Assembly (NCBI GenBank): GCA_030490835.1
Contig: CM059971.1
Span: 70,264,224-70,328,223, forward strand
Direction: 5' to 3'
Length of the DNA: 64,000 nucleotides
DNA from: Annona cherimola
Lineage: Eukaryota > Streptophyta > Magnoliopsida > Magnoliales > Annonaceae
Position 1 is the stretch's first letter. Each line of letters opens with the position of its first letter. Shown piece by piece: positions 35,771-47,976 of this stretch. The translations under genes and the position numbers were made by a program. The notes under the pieces were generated by a model. The model was not told the DNA's origin. It saw only the letters and a list, made by a program, of their open reading frames with translations, and searched no databases.

Positions 35771-37211
35771 TGTGAGTACACTGTACGCAGATACTGTCAA
35801 AAACCCCCTTTCGATTCGCTGTTTCTATTTGGCTTATGTGATTTTTTCAACATATTTTTTATGTACATTGATGTCTGTGATACAGTTTGATGGATATTAA
35901 ATAAGTTTCACACGACTTCGAATATTTAATCGGCTGGTTATTACTTATTAGAACAAAGAGCCTCATAAACGAAAATGAAAATTTTGAATCTTTGACGAGA
36001 TTCGGTATTATCAAAATGCTAATGGAAACAAATTATACTTACTTGAATGGAAGCAAATGTTAATGTAATTCACATGAACTGTGTTTTTTCTGAACTGATT
36101 TCTCGGTAGGTCATTGTCTTCTTAATATTTCAATAGCTCCAACTTGCATTCTAATGATTTTTTCCACTGTGTATGTTTGTATTGGTATGCATTGGTTAAT
36201 ATTTTGATTTAATTTGGTTATTGATATAATATGAGTAGAATTGTTGGGATTCACATGGACAATTTCTAAATGTGTTTAGATATTATGAAAAATTATATTT
36301 AGGTGATCAATTAAGTATGGATAATTCAAGTAATATGGAAGACAAGACTAACAAGCAAGTGAGCTGGTCTAAATCCGGTTTTTCTTTTTCTACTCTTAAG
36401 TGGTCTTTGCACTTTTCTTGCTTTCTTATGTTAAATTGTCATTTTAGACCTTTTAAGTGATAAATTTATGATTAAATAAGTACAATGATCAGGCCTATTT
36501 CTATGTAACCGGGGTACATAAAAGTAGTTCCATATAATCCCCTCTATGTTTTAGATGTTGATGTTTGATGTAAAATCCAATCCATTTATTGTGTTTAACA
36601 TAATTTGTTTAGCTAAAAGATCAAGTTTCATATAAATCTAATATGTTCATAGGTCACATTTGTTCAAAAATAGGTACATTCATGTGTAGCTTAGGAAAAA
36701 TGCTTAGATCCATTCACATATGAATTAGAATATAGTAAAACTTTATAGAATAATTTATACATGTATTTATGATATTTTAAATGGTTTAGATGTTGAAAAT
36801 ACTACTTAAAAATTGATATTTAATATTAAATTATTTTATTTATTGATTTTACATGTTTATAGATGGGATCCATATACAGTGATATTAGACAAATGAAAAA
36901 GTCTTCATGATGATATAAGTGATTCTAAATATAAGGATAGAGTTGATTTTTCATCAATTATCTATATGTTAAAATTAAAGGGGATTACATAGAAGAATGG
37001 TTTCATAGAAGTATTCCAGGTGACAAATAACAAATACATATTGATAAAAGAACATCGATCCGAAAATCAACCCAAGCCCAAATTCTGAAAATAGGTTAGG
37101 ATGGTTTACAAGTAAGGTTAGGGTTAGGGTTGAGATTTTAGAAATATAGTTACGGTTAGGGTTGATACAAACCCGAGTTTCATGAGCCCGAGTTGCACCC
37201 CTAGGCGGGAG

Positions 37212-39716
37212 ATATGGAGGATTCGACATCATAATTATGTTATTTTAGTTTCATTGTCTTTGAATGAAAAAATAGTTGTATTGTGACTTTGGTTGCTTGA
37301 GATTATCCTTATATATCATGTTTAATGCATTTACAAGCTTTGCAACCTTGTAGATTAGTTGTGCTTGAAAAAGTGAGATTTGAATGAGATCTATATACAA
37401 GGCACATGTTTACATCTACTTGTGGTGGTTGGATATTAATATGGAAAAGAATATGCATATTAACCATATGTAATCATGATTAGATTATGTGGTTATCAGT
37501 TTTATTTTACTTAGGTGCATGAAAACATAGTAAATAACTAAAACAAAGTTAAGTTTATATGTGTTAGAAGACATATATACATATATAAATGAACTTAGAT
37601 TAGTAATCTTTCTATGACCAACCTAAATAGAATCCAATAGGACATAGCTATGAGTCAATAAATTCATATTTTCATCCATCTAAAATCATCTCAATGAAAT
37701 CTTGCTAGTAGCTACCTCATATTTGGTTAATTTCTACTTAGTTTAGTTAAGTTAAATTCAGTCTTTTAATACAACTCTCATTTAACTTGTCAATTCACTT
37801 TAGACAGTTGAATTTTGAGGTGCTAATCCGTTTAATACAATCATTGTAGGAACGATACTCTATTCGCTATTTATTATTTGATCGACACATATATTTGCGT
37901 TAAAACGAACATTTTAATTAGACATACACAATGTAAAATAGAATCAGTGAAACTTTTTATATGGTGTTCCATGTTTGTTTATTATTTATTAAATTTAAGG
38001 GTCTGTTTACGTGTTTATTTATTACTTATTAAATATTTTTATATTTTATATGGGTTAAGCCTCACCTAAAATACCTTTTTTGGGGGTAAAATTTGACATT
38101 TTTTTGGTTTTTCTTTAGATTTTTCAAAATAAAAAGAGCATTGATACATGCATGGGCCATGTATTCATGACCGTTTTAATTTTCAAATTAAAAAAAAAAA
38201 TACCAAGAAAATTCAAAATTTTGTTAAATTTCTAGATGTGGCCCATACATGTATAAAAATTTAAAAATATTTTTGGGACTGCTATAAAATTTCTATGTGC
38301 GTGGGCCAATTTGTCAAATGTACATTGAACATGATTTAATTTTCCTATTTATATTATATACATTATGTACATAAAATTTAGATATTACTTCTTAGATTTA
38401 TGTATTTTTTATTATTTATATTTATATTTTCATAGAAATTTGTCATATTGAAATTAGAATATAGATAGATTGTATCTTTTTTTTGTTTACGTTTATCTCC
38501 ATATTATTTATATTTACATTTGTTAATTTTCTTCCTTTGTTTTTTTGAAAAAAATAAAATTTTCTTTCTAAAATCTATTATATTACTACGTTTTCTGAAA
38601 TTTTATTAGGCGATGTATTACTTATTTTATTTAAATGACTTCTTAATTTACATTGAACGAAAGTTTAAACTTGGCACTTATATCAAAATTTATCGATTTA
38701 AAATTTAACCCAAACCTTATTTACAAAAATAGAGTTAGTATTTAGATTTTACAAATAAAATTATGTTTAAAATTAAAGTTAAGTTACCCGATCGATGCTC
38801 AAGCATGGAAAGTTCAAGGTCAAAATGTTGATTTGAGTTAGGTGGTCTTGTCATCCCGTTCCTGAAATACATGTCCATCAGGCGTCTAATGATTGAATGT
38901 GTATGATATAATAAAAATGGGTGATTGCAAATACGCATATTTAGTTTGACCATAATTATAAATATATCAACATAATTTCAGAAATTGCAAACGATCTCAT
39001 ATAGTTTGACTATAATTATAAATATATTCTGACGTCGTTATTGCATGGTCATGATGTAGATATGTTTGCAAAAATGTATAAACTATACGAGTATATTTTC
39101 AGTTTCAAAAATTAAGAGTATATTTAATTTTTTGTAAATATACTTACATAGTTTACATGTCTTTGCAAATATACATATGTCATGACAGTGCAATAATATT
39201 ATCATAACGTGTGAGTATATTTACAATTACAGTTAAATTATGTGGGTTACTAGCGATTTCTGAAATTATTGATTATATTTAGAATTATGATAAAACTACG
39301 TGATTATATTTACAAATTACCTTAAAAGATATGAGTTTCATAAGCTCCGGTCCGAATTTTTGAACCCGTACCTAACACACGCATAGGTACTTAATAAAAT
39401 CAACCACCTGTTCAATTGTGCTTACATAAAAAATAAAAATAAAAATATAATAATAATAATAAAGAGTTTTTCGACGGCCTTTGAATGAATCGCTTGACGT
39501 TCAGGCGGCCAAAGAGAATAGCTCTCCTGGTTTGAAACTTTGAACAGGCGAAATTGTTTTCGTCAAGTCTTACATTCTTTATTATATTGGTGCGTACGTA
39601 ATTAATGTAGAACATCGGCGAATAGACAGTAAAATAAATGCAAGTTGGACTTTGCAAAATCTATAAAAAAAGGCGTCGTATTACATTTGGCAATGTCTGA
39701 TAAGAATTAGGACGTC
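37212..39716. other. AT-rich intergenic DNA, no gene seen
   Basis: Only short frames. An ATGGGCCATGTATTCATGACC / GGCCCATACATGTAT inverted pair near 38152 and 38243 suggests a decayed foldback element. A TGACTATAATTATAAATAT phrase repeats at 38948 and 39007. Confidence 0.4.
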
Positions 39717-39727
39717 GTATATATTGG

Positions 39728-40072
39728 ATGGGATCTGGTGCACTTAACTTTAGTGGATCTGGTGCAAATACTTTTTTTTTTTTTTTTTTTTTTGTATTTC
39801 TGTTGAAATTTTTTATACAAATGTTAATCTATGTGTATTTAACATGTGTATTAACTGTTCATCAGGTTTTTAAAATTTTTAAAAATCAGAAATTATTAAA
39901 ATGTCATTGATTTTTAAAAATTCAAAAAAAATCTAAAAATCTCCAAAATTGGTAAAAATTGATTCACGTGTTAAATACACTTATATTAGTAATAATTTTA
40001 TAAAAAAAACTTTAAAAAAATTAAAAATGGGTTAAATACACCTGAATATACTGAAGCTAAGTGCACTCGAGT
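39728..40072. mobile_element. Foldback MITE, copy with GTGCACTTA tip
   Basis: Left tip GGTGCACTTAACTTTAGTGG; right tip, complemented, AGTGCACTTAGCTTCAGTAT. Inner arms carry GTTAATCTATGTGTATTTAA on the left, and TCCAAAATTGGTAAAAATTG with GTTAAATACACTTATATTAG on the right. The loop region contains a complementary TTTTTAAAAATCA / TGATTTTTAAAAA pair. The left tip contains a duplicated GGATCTGGTGCA. Possible flanking repeats (GTATATATT / GCATATAAT) are too weak to call. Confidence 0.7.
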
Positions 40073-40075
40073 GCA

Positions 40076-41135
40076 TATAATAACATTATATATATATATG
40101 CCAGTACATTTACATCTACTGGAAACTGCAGTACATTTGTTTTAAAATGAGTTTTATGTTCTCTTAAATATATTAATATTTTATAAATTATTTATATGTA
40201 CATGAATTATGTCTTAGATAGTTTATATATTGGAAAACAACTTTAAAATTATTATTATAGTGAAGTATTTAGTACGTTATTTTGTACTATTTTCAAATGG
40301 AGCTTATATACATATCTAATTTGGATGAAAATTAATATGTCAGTAAAATAAATAATTTTACATATAATATGTGAAGTAGATTATAAATTATGATCATGTG
40401 GGACTTATTTGGAGCTTCTTGTTGTACCGTAATTTACAATATACTTGAATTTGGTTAAATATCATAGTACATAAAAAGTTGAGCTTTATAGTACCGTTTC
40501 ATTGAAAATTTTTCCCATATTTTAATCTATTAATCACGCCATAAATGAAATACGTTCATAATACATATTAATTATATCCAACATCTTCCATTACATGGCG
40601 CATTTGAGAATAAGATTGTCCAAAAATAAAGTAAATCACGGACCCTAATCGGATAAAATCAATGGCTAGCTAGAATAGATGCAATTTCAATTGCCTAAAC
40701 CCTTTCAAGGCAATAATTATCTCTGAAGAATAGGAGTAATTTCAAATATACTTATAATTTTTATCATTCATTTCAAATATATATTAAGTATGAAATCTTT
40801 TATCTATACATTAAGAATGCCTCAAATATCAAATACAATCTAAACTATTATTATCTATTAGAAGACTATCAATACAAAAAGAAAATAACGAATATGCTCT
40901 AAACTCAAGGCTAGGTTTGAGGCCCCCTTGGACGCCAATGTGCGACATCACATCTCCTGACCAACATTTTCTTATATTGATGAACAGAAAATGATTTCTT
41001 CTGTTGGAATCTTAAACTAGTTAGAGTTAAATTAAGCCCTAAGTCTAAGATATATCTGTCATTTTATTTCCACATTAGTGATCTTTTAACAGACAATGGC
41101 GGTTTATGATGTATTTGATATTTGGAGTATCTTTA

Positions 41136-41173
<38 letters not shown>

Positions 41174-41864
41174 ATTTTCAAATCTTCCTTACTTAATCTT
41201 AATTGTTCTTACTTTGGGACGACTGGGGTGAGTTATGGGGAAAATTTATTAGGAAAAAAAAAGAAAAAGAAATGGAAGGCAAAACAAATTCCACATTTTT
41301 TCATAGCTCCTACTCATCATGATTACACTTGAAATCTTCCAATCCCGAACAAGAAACCGCTTCTCCAGCTTTAACAACCGACAACGCCAGACAATGTTGA
41401 TGTTGACCCAACAATTGAAAAAATAAAAATAAAATAAAAACCCTGAAAACTGTTCGGCGTACTCATCGACGCAGCGAGGCATGCAAGCCCTCGTATTTTA
41501 TTCTCGGACGCGGTCCGCCTGGTTCTTTAAAAACTAAATAACGAATGCAATTGCACGAGGCAAGTATTTAGAATAAAAGAGTATATAAAATGCAGCTCTT
41601 ATACCCCTTTCATGTATGGGATTGTAGCATATTTGCAGCTTGGATGGGATATGAGTGAGATAAAGATGAGATGAAATTTTCACTTTTTTAAAAATATTTT
41701 TCTCATTAAAAAAAAACTTATTAGGCTAATTTTCATAAAACTTTTTTCATTTTCAACCACACTTTTTTCAATTATCCACTCCAAATTCTTAACCACTGAG
41801 GGTAGTTTGGTTATGTATTACAAAACAAGCAAGAGAGGTGATCTAGCGCGGCCGGATGATGAAG
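40076..41864. other. AT-rich intergenic DNA with a (TA)n microsatellite
   Basis: A (TA)n run lies at 41137-41169. The frame at 41096-41332 is only the translation of it and its flanks. Nothing else could be assigned. Confidence 0.45.
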
Positions 41865-41879
41865 CCCCCGTGCGTCCAA

Positions 41880-42000
41880 CCAAAAAATATATATTTTTTA
41901 TTTTTTTATAAACATGTAAAGTCATATGTATTTAATCTAAAAATCAAAATTTACCAATTTTGGATGCTTTTAAGCATTTTTCTTATTTTTAAACACAGCA
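41880..42000. repeat. Single arm of the foldback family
   Basis: TTTTTTATAAACATGTAAAG, GTATTTAATCTAAAAATCAA and TTTACCAATTTTGGATGC match the inner arm of the foldback MITEs. No complementary second arm follows, so this is a truncated copy. Confidence 0.5.
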
Positions 42001-42239
42001 GCACTTTCGTGGAGTTCTTTTAGGAAAGCTAGGCGATTTTACGTAACATTGTCAGACTCCTTTTATGGAAACACGTTTTCAAATAGCACAATAATCAGAG
42101 CCAAATAGGCTCTTAATCATCTTTTATATTACTTGTCCGTATTGGAACCTCCATCATAGCTATCTGAATAGGCCCTTGAAGAAGAGCTAAAACTTTTTCA
42201 TTACACTGCCTTCTTTACAGAATCCAGGACCTAGAATTG

Positions 42240-42860
42240 CCAACTCAAGTGCATCCATGAACTACTAATTTTCACTTTTCATCCAATAAAATTAAGCATT
42301 TTGATCTAGTACATCATCATGATGCGTCTCACTCTGCCTATGCATCATCTCATATGCACATTTTGGGTTGCTTTTCTTTTTGATTTGGCCAGCTAACTTG
42401 GATGACCAAGTACCTAACAGAGGTATGTTCCAGGAAAAGGATAAAAGGACCACTGCCTCAATCCAATTTCGAACCCTGACCTCCCTACCCCAACACCCTG
42501 TATATGCTCATGTCAGCCACTTGTCATCCAAGTGGTGACATTTGGGTTGTTTTTAAAGGTCTTCCATGAACTAGTTTTCACTTTTCACCCTATAAGATAA
42601 TCACTATGATCCATCATCATGATGCATGCATGATGCATGTCCATCCTATACGTGCATTTGGGTTGCTTTTCAGGGTCTTGCATGTACTTGTTTTCATCCC
42701 ATAAGGAAATTTCAAGCACGTTGATCCAGTGCATTATCAAGATACATTCTCATGCTGTGGATGCATTATCTCAGATGTGCATTTGGGTTGCTTTTCAAGG
42801 TTTCGGCGCATCAAAAGTAGCAAGTCTCAAAGGTTGGATTCTAGAAGCATAATTGTGCTT
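42240..42860. repeat. Tandem repeat of ~120 bp, interrupted by a SINE-like insert
   Basis: Units beginning TTTGGGTTGCTTTTC or TTTGGGTTGTTTTTA start at about 42541, 42657 and 42782, and a partial unit ends near 42372. Each holds CATGAACTA/CATGTACTT, TTTTCACTTTTCA/TTTTCATCC, TGATCCA and an ATGATGCAT-rich stretch. Period 116-125 bp. Between the first and second units (about 42375-42540) sits a segment that, on the - strand, has an A-box-like GACAAGTGGCTGACATG and a B-box-like AGGGTTCGAAATTGG. It looks like a tRNA-derived SINE. Confidence 0.55.
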
Positions 42861-43119
42861 CAAAGATTCATTTCATTCTCAAATTTCAACCTTTCGACAC
42901 ATCATTCCATGCATTAACAACAATTAAATAATCCAAGTTACCAGATTTTGGGATCTGATATACAGTTATTAGAGATGATGCATGAGAAAACTAAACTGCA
43001 CCATTACAGAAGGAACGAGCCTATCGAACCTGTGAGAGACTTACTCACCAGACTCTCTTTCTATATACAAGGGACCGTGGTCTTCAGATTGCTTTGTACA
43101 CCATTCTCATCTCCCTCCA

Positions 43120-45768
43120 TCAGATAATGTAATCATAATAAACTAAGAAGACACTGTCTGGGAGTATGAGAGGTAGCTTTTCTATGTAGAGATAGAAGCG
43201 CCGCAGGTTCTCCTTTGCCAACGTTGTGTTGTCAACCACATCACCATTGCATGTAAGAACCCAAAGGTCTCTAGAATTGACTCTCTTCATGCTGCCTCTG
43301 CAGAAGGGGCAGGATTGGGATCGAGTTTTCCTGAATCCAACACAGAAGGATGTTAAAACAAAATCGAACAGCAAGAACATGTATGGAAAAGCACGTTGAA
43401 ATTAGAGGAAAAAATGTTAAAATTAAAAAAAATATATCTAAATACATCCCCTGAAAATATGGAGTAACAAAAATGAGACTTTCATATCTTTCTCTTTTTT
43501 ACTCTCTTTTGCTCTCAAGGACCCGTCTCATCCATTCAAACTATACCTTAAAGTCTCTCTACGGTTGTTCCTGTATTCCTTTGACGTGGGTAAAATGTAA
43601 AAAGAGAGGCCCAAACCAGATGCAAGATGGTTGGGAGGAAGCCTGAAGAACAGGTAGACACCTCCTCATAGAAAATGAAAAATAGAACTAGGGAAGATAA
43701 GACAAACTCATATGCAGTGATTCTCTCAGTCAAACTGCACTCTGAAAACCCTGGTACAGACTACCCAATTCATAGGAACATTAACAAAGAAGTTACAAAG
43801 AAAATCCAAAAGGGAGAAAATAAAATCTCAAATGACAAAAATAAAATTACAGCTAAAACTAATAATTTTATTAACATCTAAAACCCAAAAATATGCATAC
43901 AACAAACCCTAGTAACTACATGTCAACCAAACCTAAAATAAGTATGATTCTGGCAAGGTTCATCAGTCCTCGGAGGCCCATTACAATTGATCCACTCAGT
44001 AGTTCAGCAGTGGGTAACCGCTTACTGACTACGTTAGCAGAATCAGAACCAAAGAATATCTCAGACTCATGAGCTCTCAGCTATCTTTGTAATAAAAAAT
44101 TTCTTAACATTCCATGCTTAACCCAAGGACAGATTCAATGTACAAATCTGAAGACAGCAATTTTAATCACATGCTGGATATTATTGAAGACATGCAATTT
44201 CATGGATCAAGAATAATATGTAATTACAAAGCTATCCAAGACAACAATTGCAGGCTGCAACTGGAGATGATTGAGAAGCATGGTGGCATGCAGCGCTCTA
44301 ATGGAAATTTATGCAGTGGTACATTCCCTTGAATGTCCAAGGTGCCATCGAACCACAAGGTTAAACAAAACTCAATTTTATTGGAAGTGACCCTGAGATT
44401 TATATTCCTTAAATGGAGCATAAGCCAAATTGAGAACTTCATGAACCCTTTAGATACAGCGGAAATGAGTTTCTCTTCAAGAAAACAAGCAATAACACCA
44501 ATTATTAATCAAGGCTGGCTGACCAGACAACAGAAATAGGACAGCCATTCATTTTTATCCAATTCAGAAAAAGTTGTCTAATGGCAGAACTTCATGGAAA
44601 GCAGAGACCTCTTAAAGCATTAGGATTGTTAGCATATATCCAACATCCCAAAAGGGCAGCTCCCATGGAAAGTAGATTATTTTCCCCGCTTCCATATCTT
44701 GATTTTTCTGAAATCCAATCTCTGATATTCTATCCAAATGTATGGGCCGCATTTAAAATTTGATTCTTTCAGAACCAATTTATGTAAAAAAGAAAAGGGC
44801 AAACACATTAGAATTTTGAAGCAAAAAATCATATGCATCACGTCTCTCTCTCTCTCTCTGTATATATATATATGAGATAATCAATGCAAATAATATGACA
44901 GGAGAAATTCTGATCTTTTAGTGAATGCAAAGAAATTTCTCTTTTCCATAGCTGGGCAAAGATAGAAAAAGTAGGGTCCATTTACCAGTCATGGTAGCAA
45001 CTTATGCACATTGCATGGTTGCAACTTGGTAAGACAATCTTTGAACAGGCTTCCATACAAATCCCACATTCATCTTCTCTCTCCAATTCCTTGTCAGAGA
45101 GCTTCTTCCTCTCTTCCGCCCTTGTCCTGCTAAACACGTCCATACTACAAATTTTCTGTTTAGCTTGCTCTGGCTCTAGCAAGTAGCCTTCAAGTTGTTG
45201 AAGAGAAGGATATATAACAGCTGCATAAAGATTAGAAGTTGAATTCAGTAGCAGCCGCATAAAAGATGGCTATATGAGTCATAAGCATGCTTCAAGAAGG
45301 ATGAACGGAGATAACTCAAAACTCAAGTGTGGTCCCTTAACGCAAAGATAGAAACCATCACTAAATTGAAAGAAAAGTAGAGGATAAGTACAGACAATAG
45401 AATTCTCTGAGGCTGGCCTTCCTTTCGTATCTAGAAATCGTTGTATTCCCATCACTATAATCCTGAAAAATTCAAGAAAAAAAGAGGAGAAATAACCAAA
45501 TTAGTCAATTCAATTTATCAAAGGGACGAAACCCAAATAAAGAATCCGTCAATTTGCTTATAAAAACAGAATCATATGAAAAAGCCAAAAAGATCGATGT
45601 TTTTCAAAAAGACCAAAAAAAACAAAAAAAGTCTTCTGTTTCCCCAATAGCCTCTGTTTTCTATCATCAGAAATTGGCTAAAGTATCTTAATCAATTTCT
45701 TCAGAAGAGAATACAGAGAGAATAATCATAGCAATAAACCACTTGTAAAAAGAAACAACATAGATATT

Positions 45769-45803
<35 letters not shown>

Positions 45804-46223
45804 CTTGTAGATGATTACATAGAGAAATCCCAAAGAACTGGGAAGTTCATATGTACAGCTACAATCCATCCACTGCATTAGAAAGAGGAATATGGGCGCA
45901 AAGGGGCTGTAAGATAATTTCATCTGCAGACAAGCCCCCCCAAAAGCTCTTGGTATGGCAGCTGCCCTGTAAAGCCAACTACCCAAATTACCCAAAAAAA
46001 TAATAAAAAACACAAAAATCCTAATCCAAATTCACGAAACCCAATTCACCTAAAACCATCAACAACAAGCCCACACACATATATATTTAGATAGTAAGAG
46101 GAGGAGGAGGAGCAGCAGGAGGAGCTGAGATAGAACTTACAAGGTATTGGCATGTTGGATATCAGCTTCAAGGGCTTTGAGCGATTCTCTGTAAGATGAT
46201 CGAGATAACTGGCCTTGCCACAT
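43120..46223 (-). CDS. AIRP2: RING-HC E3 ubiquitin-protein ligase, AIRP2 family
   Basis: Predicted E3 ligase that transfers ubiquitin from an E2. Family members act in abscisic-acid and drought signalling (known for Arabidopsis AIRP2). Exons in order of translation: 46223-46141, 45966-45804, 45462-45396, 45220-44986, 43330-43120. Introns are GT-AG and phases fit, giving 252 residues plus a TGA stop; Arabidopsis AIRP2 has about 240. The N-terminal half is the conserved family domain (SLKALEADIQHANTLA, LSYSPFAPIFLFLMQW, YERKASLREFYSVIYPSLQQ). The RING lies at 156-193: C156, C159, C171, H173, C176, C179, C190 and C193, a C3HC4 set with all ligands present. After it come KRVNSRDLWVL and a C-terminal YIEKLPLILPD phrase. 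Which paralogue of the family it is cannot be decided by eye. Confidence 0.9.
43331..44985 (-). other. Intron 4 of the AIRP2-type gene
   Basis: A 1.65-kb intron separates the RING C6 cysteine from the last zinc pair. The donor is GTAAAT after the codon bases TG of W183; the acceptor is ATTCAG before 43330. Open frames within it on either strand show no recognisable protein. Confidence 0.8.
45772..45803 (-). repeat. CT microsatellite abutting a splice donor
   Basis: On the coding strand the exon 2 donor reads AAG, then GTCCTCTCTC, and runs directly into about 28 bases of (CT)n. The donor lacks the usual GTAAG/GTATG context. Confidence 0.7.
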
Positions 46224-46403
46224 CTCTCTCTATCTTTCCCTCAATCCCTCTCCCTCTCCCTCTCTCTCTCTCGAAAACTGAGAAGAAGAACGAAGACGCC
46301 GAAAGAGGACTGAAAGAGAAGTTTTTGGGCAACGAAGAGTCACGCGCAGCTTTCACTTACGCCTCTTTCTTTCTTTCTCTCTCGTGATGATATGTACGTA
46401 TTA

Positions 46404-46414
46404 GTATTTATGTA
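46404..46414 (-). promoter_or_regulatory. Candidate TATA box of the AIRP2-type gene
   Basis: On the - strand TACATAAATAC lies about 185 bases before the start codon. The interval between (46224-46400) is rich in GA/CT, typical of plant 5' untranslated leaders. Confidence 0.4.
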
Positions 46415-46430
46415 GTGCGCTTGTGGGGAC

Positions 46431-47480
46431 TACGGGCCAAAACCAAAATCTCCAACCCCACTTTTATTTCACCCACCAACGACCAAACCCCTTCCTTTGG
46501 GACCCGCCGACCACCCCAATTTCCAATTTCAAATTTCCAATCCAAACCGTCCATTACGCGGGCCCGATAGACTACAGCAATCGTTTTCACACGGACGGAC
46601 CACTCATTAGGTGGGCCACATCACATAAAATAATGAAACTTCATCACCAACCGATGCTTTGTGAGGTTCATTTACCCACATCATCACTCGTCCCCACCCC
46701 CCACATCGAAATCATGAGAAGGTGTGCAAAAGTAGTCAGGATATGTGGACCAATTTCGAGCCTAATTAGAATTTTTTTTTCTTTATTCTGATTTGTATTT
46801 TGAAGTTGACATAATATTCATTCCATGATGGACGGTGCGGATTGATGCATAGACTTGGCGATGGTTTAGGTGTGATGGGAGTCTTTACGTGATTGCGATG
46901 GACGATTCCGGTGCAAGTTGGTGAGAGACGGATGAACGTACAAGAGAACACGAATACCATATACTAATTTCCGCGCCGTCCTTTCGTTTCCGCCTTTGGA
47001 ACGATTTTTATTTATTTATTTATTTTGAGAATCCTTCTTTTTTTTTTTTTTTTTTTGATAAATTTTGAGAATCCTTTGGAACGATTGATAATGGGAAGAA
47101 AAGGGGAGGAATTTCCTGCTCGGTGGATGGTGACACCTGATGCACGGGCGGCAGTGGGCGCCACTTGGATTCCCTTCAGGTTAGAAGGGAAAATTTCTAT
47201 TGTGCCGTAAACGTTTACCTCTGGGTTCTAATATACCTGTCGCATGGACAGAATGTAACAAGCGGCGGAGGGCTATCAATCCCACTCGTCCAAAATTTCC
47301 TTCTTCAAACGATTCAACCCTAATGTTCCCTACTTGATGATCATAGATCATCATTTGGTTGACATCAAAAGATTCGAGTGGGTGATCCAAATTTTCTTTT
47401 TGGTTGATGTATATTTTACATTATATCTTAACTAGTATTATAATGGAGTTCGTAGATGTTTCTTACAAATTTTAAAAAAG
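46431..47480. other. Upstream intergenic DNA, no gene seen
   Basis: GC-balanced to about 46960, then AT-rich with a T-run at 47038-47056. A frame at 47091-47210 (MGRKGEEFPARWMVTPDARA) is short and unassigned. Nothing supports a second promoter-driven gene. Confidence 0.4.
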
Positions 47481-47484
47481 ATAC

Positions 47485-47635
47485 TACAGTTCTCAAATAT
47501 GGGGAGACTACACTAGGACTTTGTACAAATAGGTGATAAAACACCTCCACCTGACTTTAAATTCAGGAACCGCCGTAGATGAGACACTGACCCCTACCAC
47601 TATGGTGAGACGTTGGGCTTGGGTGTTCCAGCTTT
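47485..47635 (-). mobile_element. Probable tRNA-derived SINE (weak)
   Basis: On the - strand an A-box-like CATAGTGGTAGGGGTC is followed about 30 bases later by a B-box-like GGCGGTTCCTGAATTTAAA, the spacing of an internal Pol III promoter. The tail and target duplication are not resolved, so the boundaries are approximate. Confidence 0.4.
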
Positions 47636-47696
47636 GATTGAATGAAATTTGTTTTCTTTTTGGAAAACATAAATGATATTTCGTTTTATTACTAGA

Positions 47697-47976
47697 GGCA
47701 TGTTTGTTTTTCCAAAAAAAAAAACTTTTTAACTAAAATTTTTCTCTATCCATAATTATCTTATTTTTTTATTATTTCTTTACATCTTTCTATACAAACT
47801 AAACTATTTTTCAATTATTTCTACACAACTACTCATAGAACTAACATATCTATTTTAACGTTATTTTATTTATTTATAATTATTACTTTTATCCCATTAT
47901 ATCGTTTTCTTTCATTTTAAAAATTTTTACTCAATTTTTTTATCCAAAAGTTTTATCACTTCCCATGCAATTTTCA
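47697..47976. mobile_element. Tourist-like MITE, third copy
   Basis: The body matches 34747-35320 in order: CTATACAAACTAAACTATTT, TTCTACACAACTACTCATAG, TAACATATCTATTTTAACGT, then CCAAAAGTTTTATCACTTCC. The ends (GCATGTTTGTTTTTCC and CCCATGC) have drifted. Confidence 0.6.

Larger units (their letters stand above)
34544..37203. mobile_element. hAT-like non-autonomous element, 2.66 kb
   Basis: The ends are inverted: the left tip is TAGGGTTACAACTC and the right tip, complemented, is TAGGGGTGCAACTCGGG. Both subterminal regions are rich in CCCGA/TCGGG words (left 34580-34690, right 37060-37200), as in plant hAT elements with CCCGAGTT-type subterminal repeats. Degenerate 8-bp flanking repeats fit hAT transposase. 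The interior has no long transposase frame. A short frame at about 36317-36459 (MDNSSNMEDKTNKQ) could be a transposase N-terminal remnant, but this is unproven. Two Tourist-like MITEs are nested at 34747-35350. Confidence 0.6.

Noticed and set aside
37115..37134. Telomere-like GGTTAGGGTTAGGGTTG
   Set aside because: Only two to three units inside the hAT-like element's subterminal region; not an interstitial telomere array.
46168..46356. Minus-strand frame starting MKAARDSS
   Set aside because: It overlaps the first exon of the AIRP2-type gene in another frame. The frame from 46223 joins the downstream exons and matches the family.
47091..47210. Possible small gene starting MGRKGEEF
   Set aside because: Forty codons, no promoter or homology signal, located in repeat-rich DNA.
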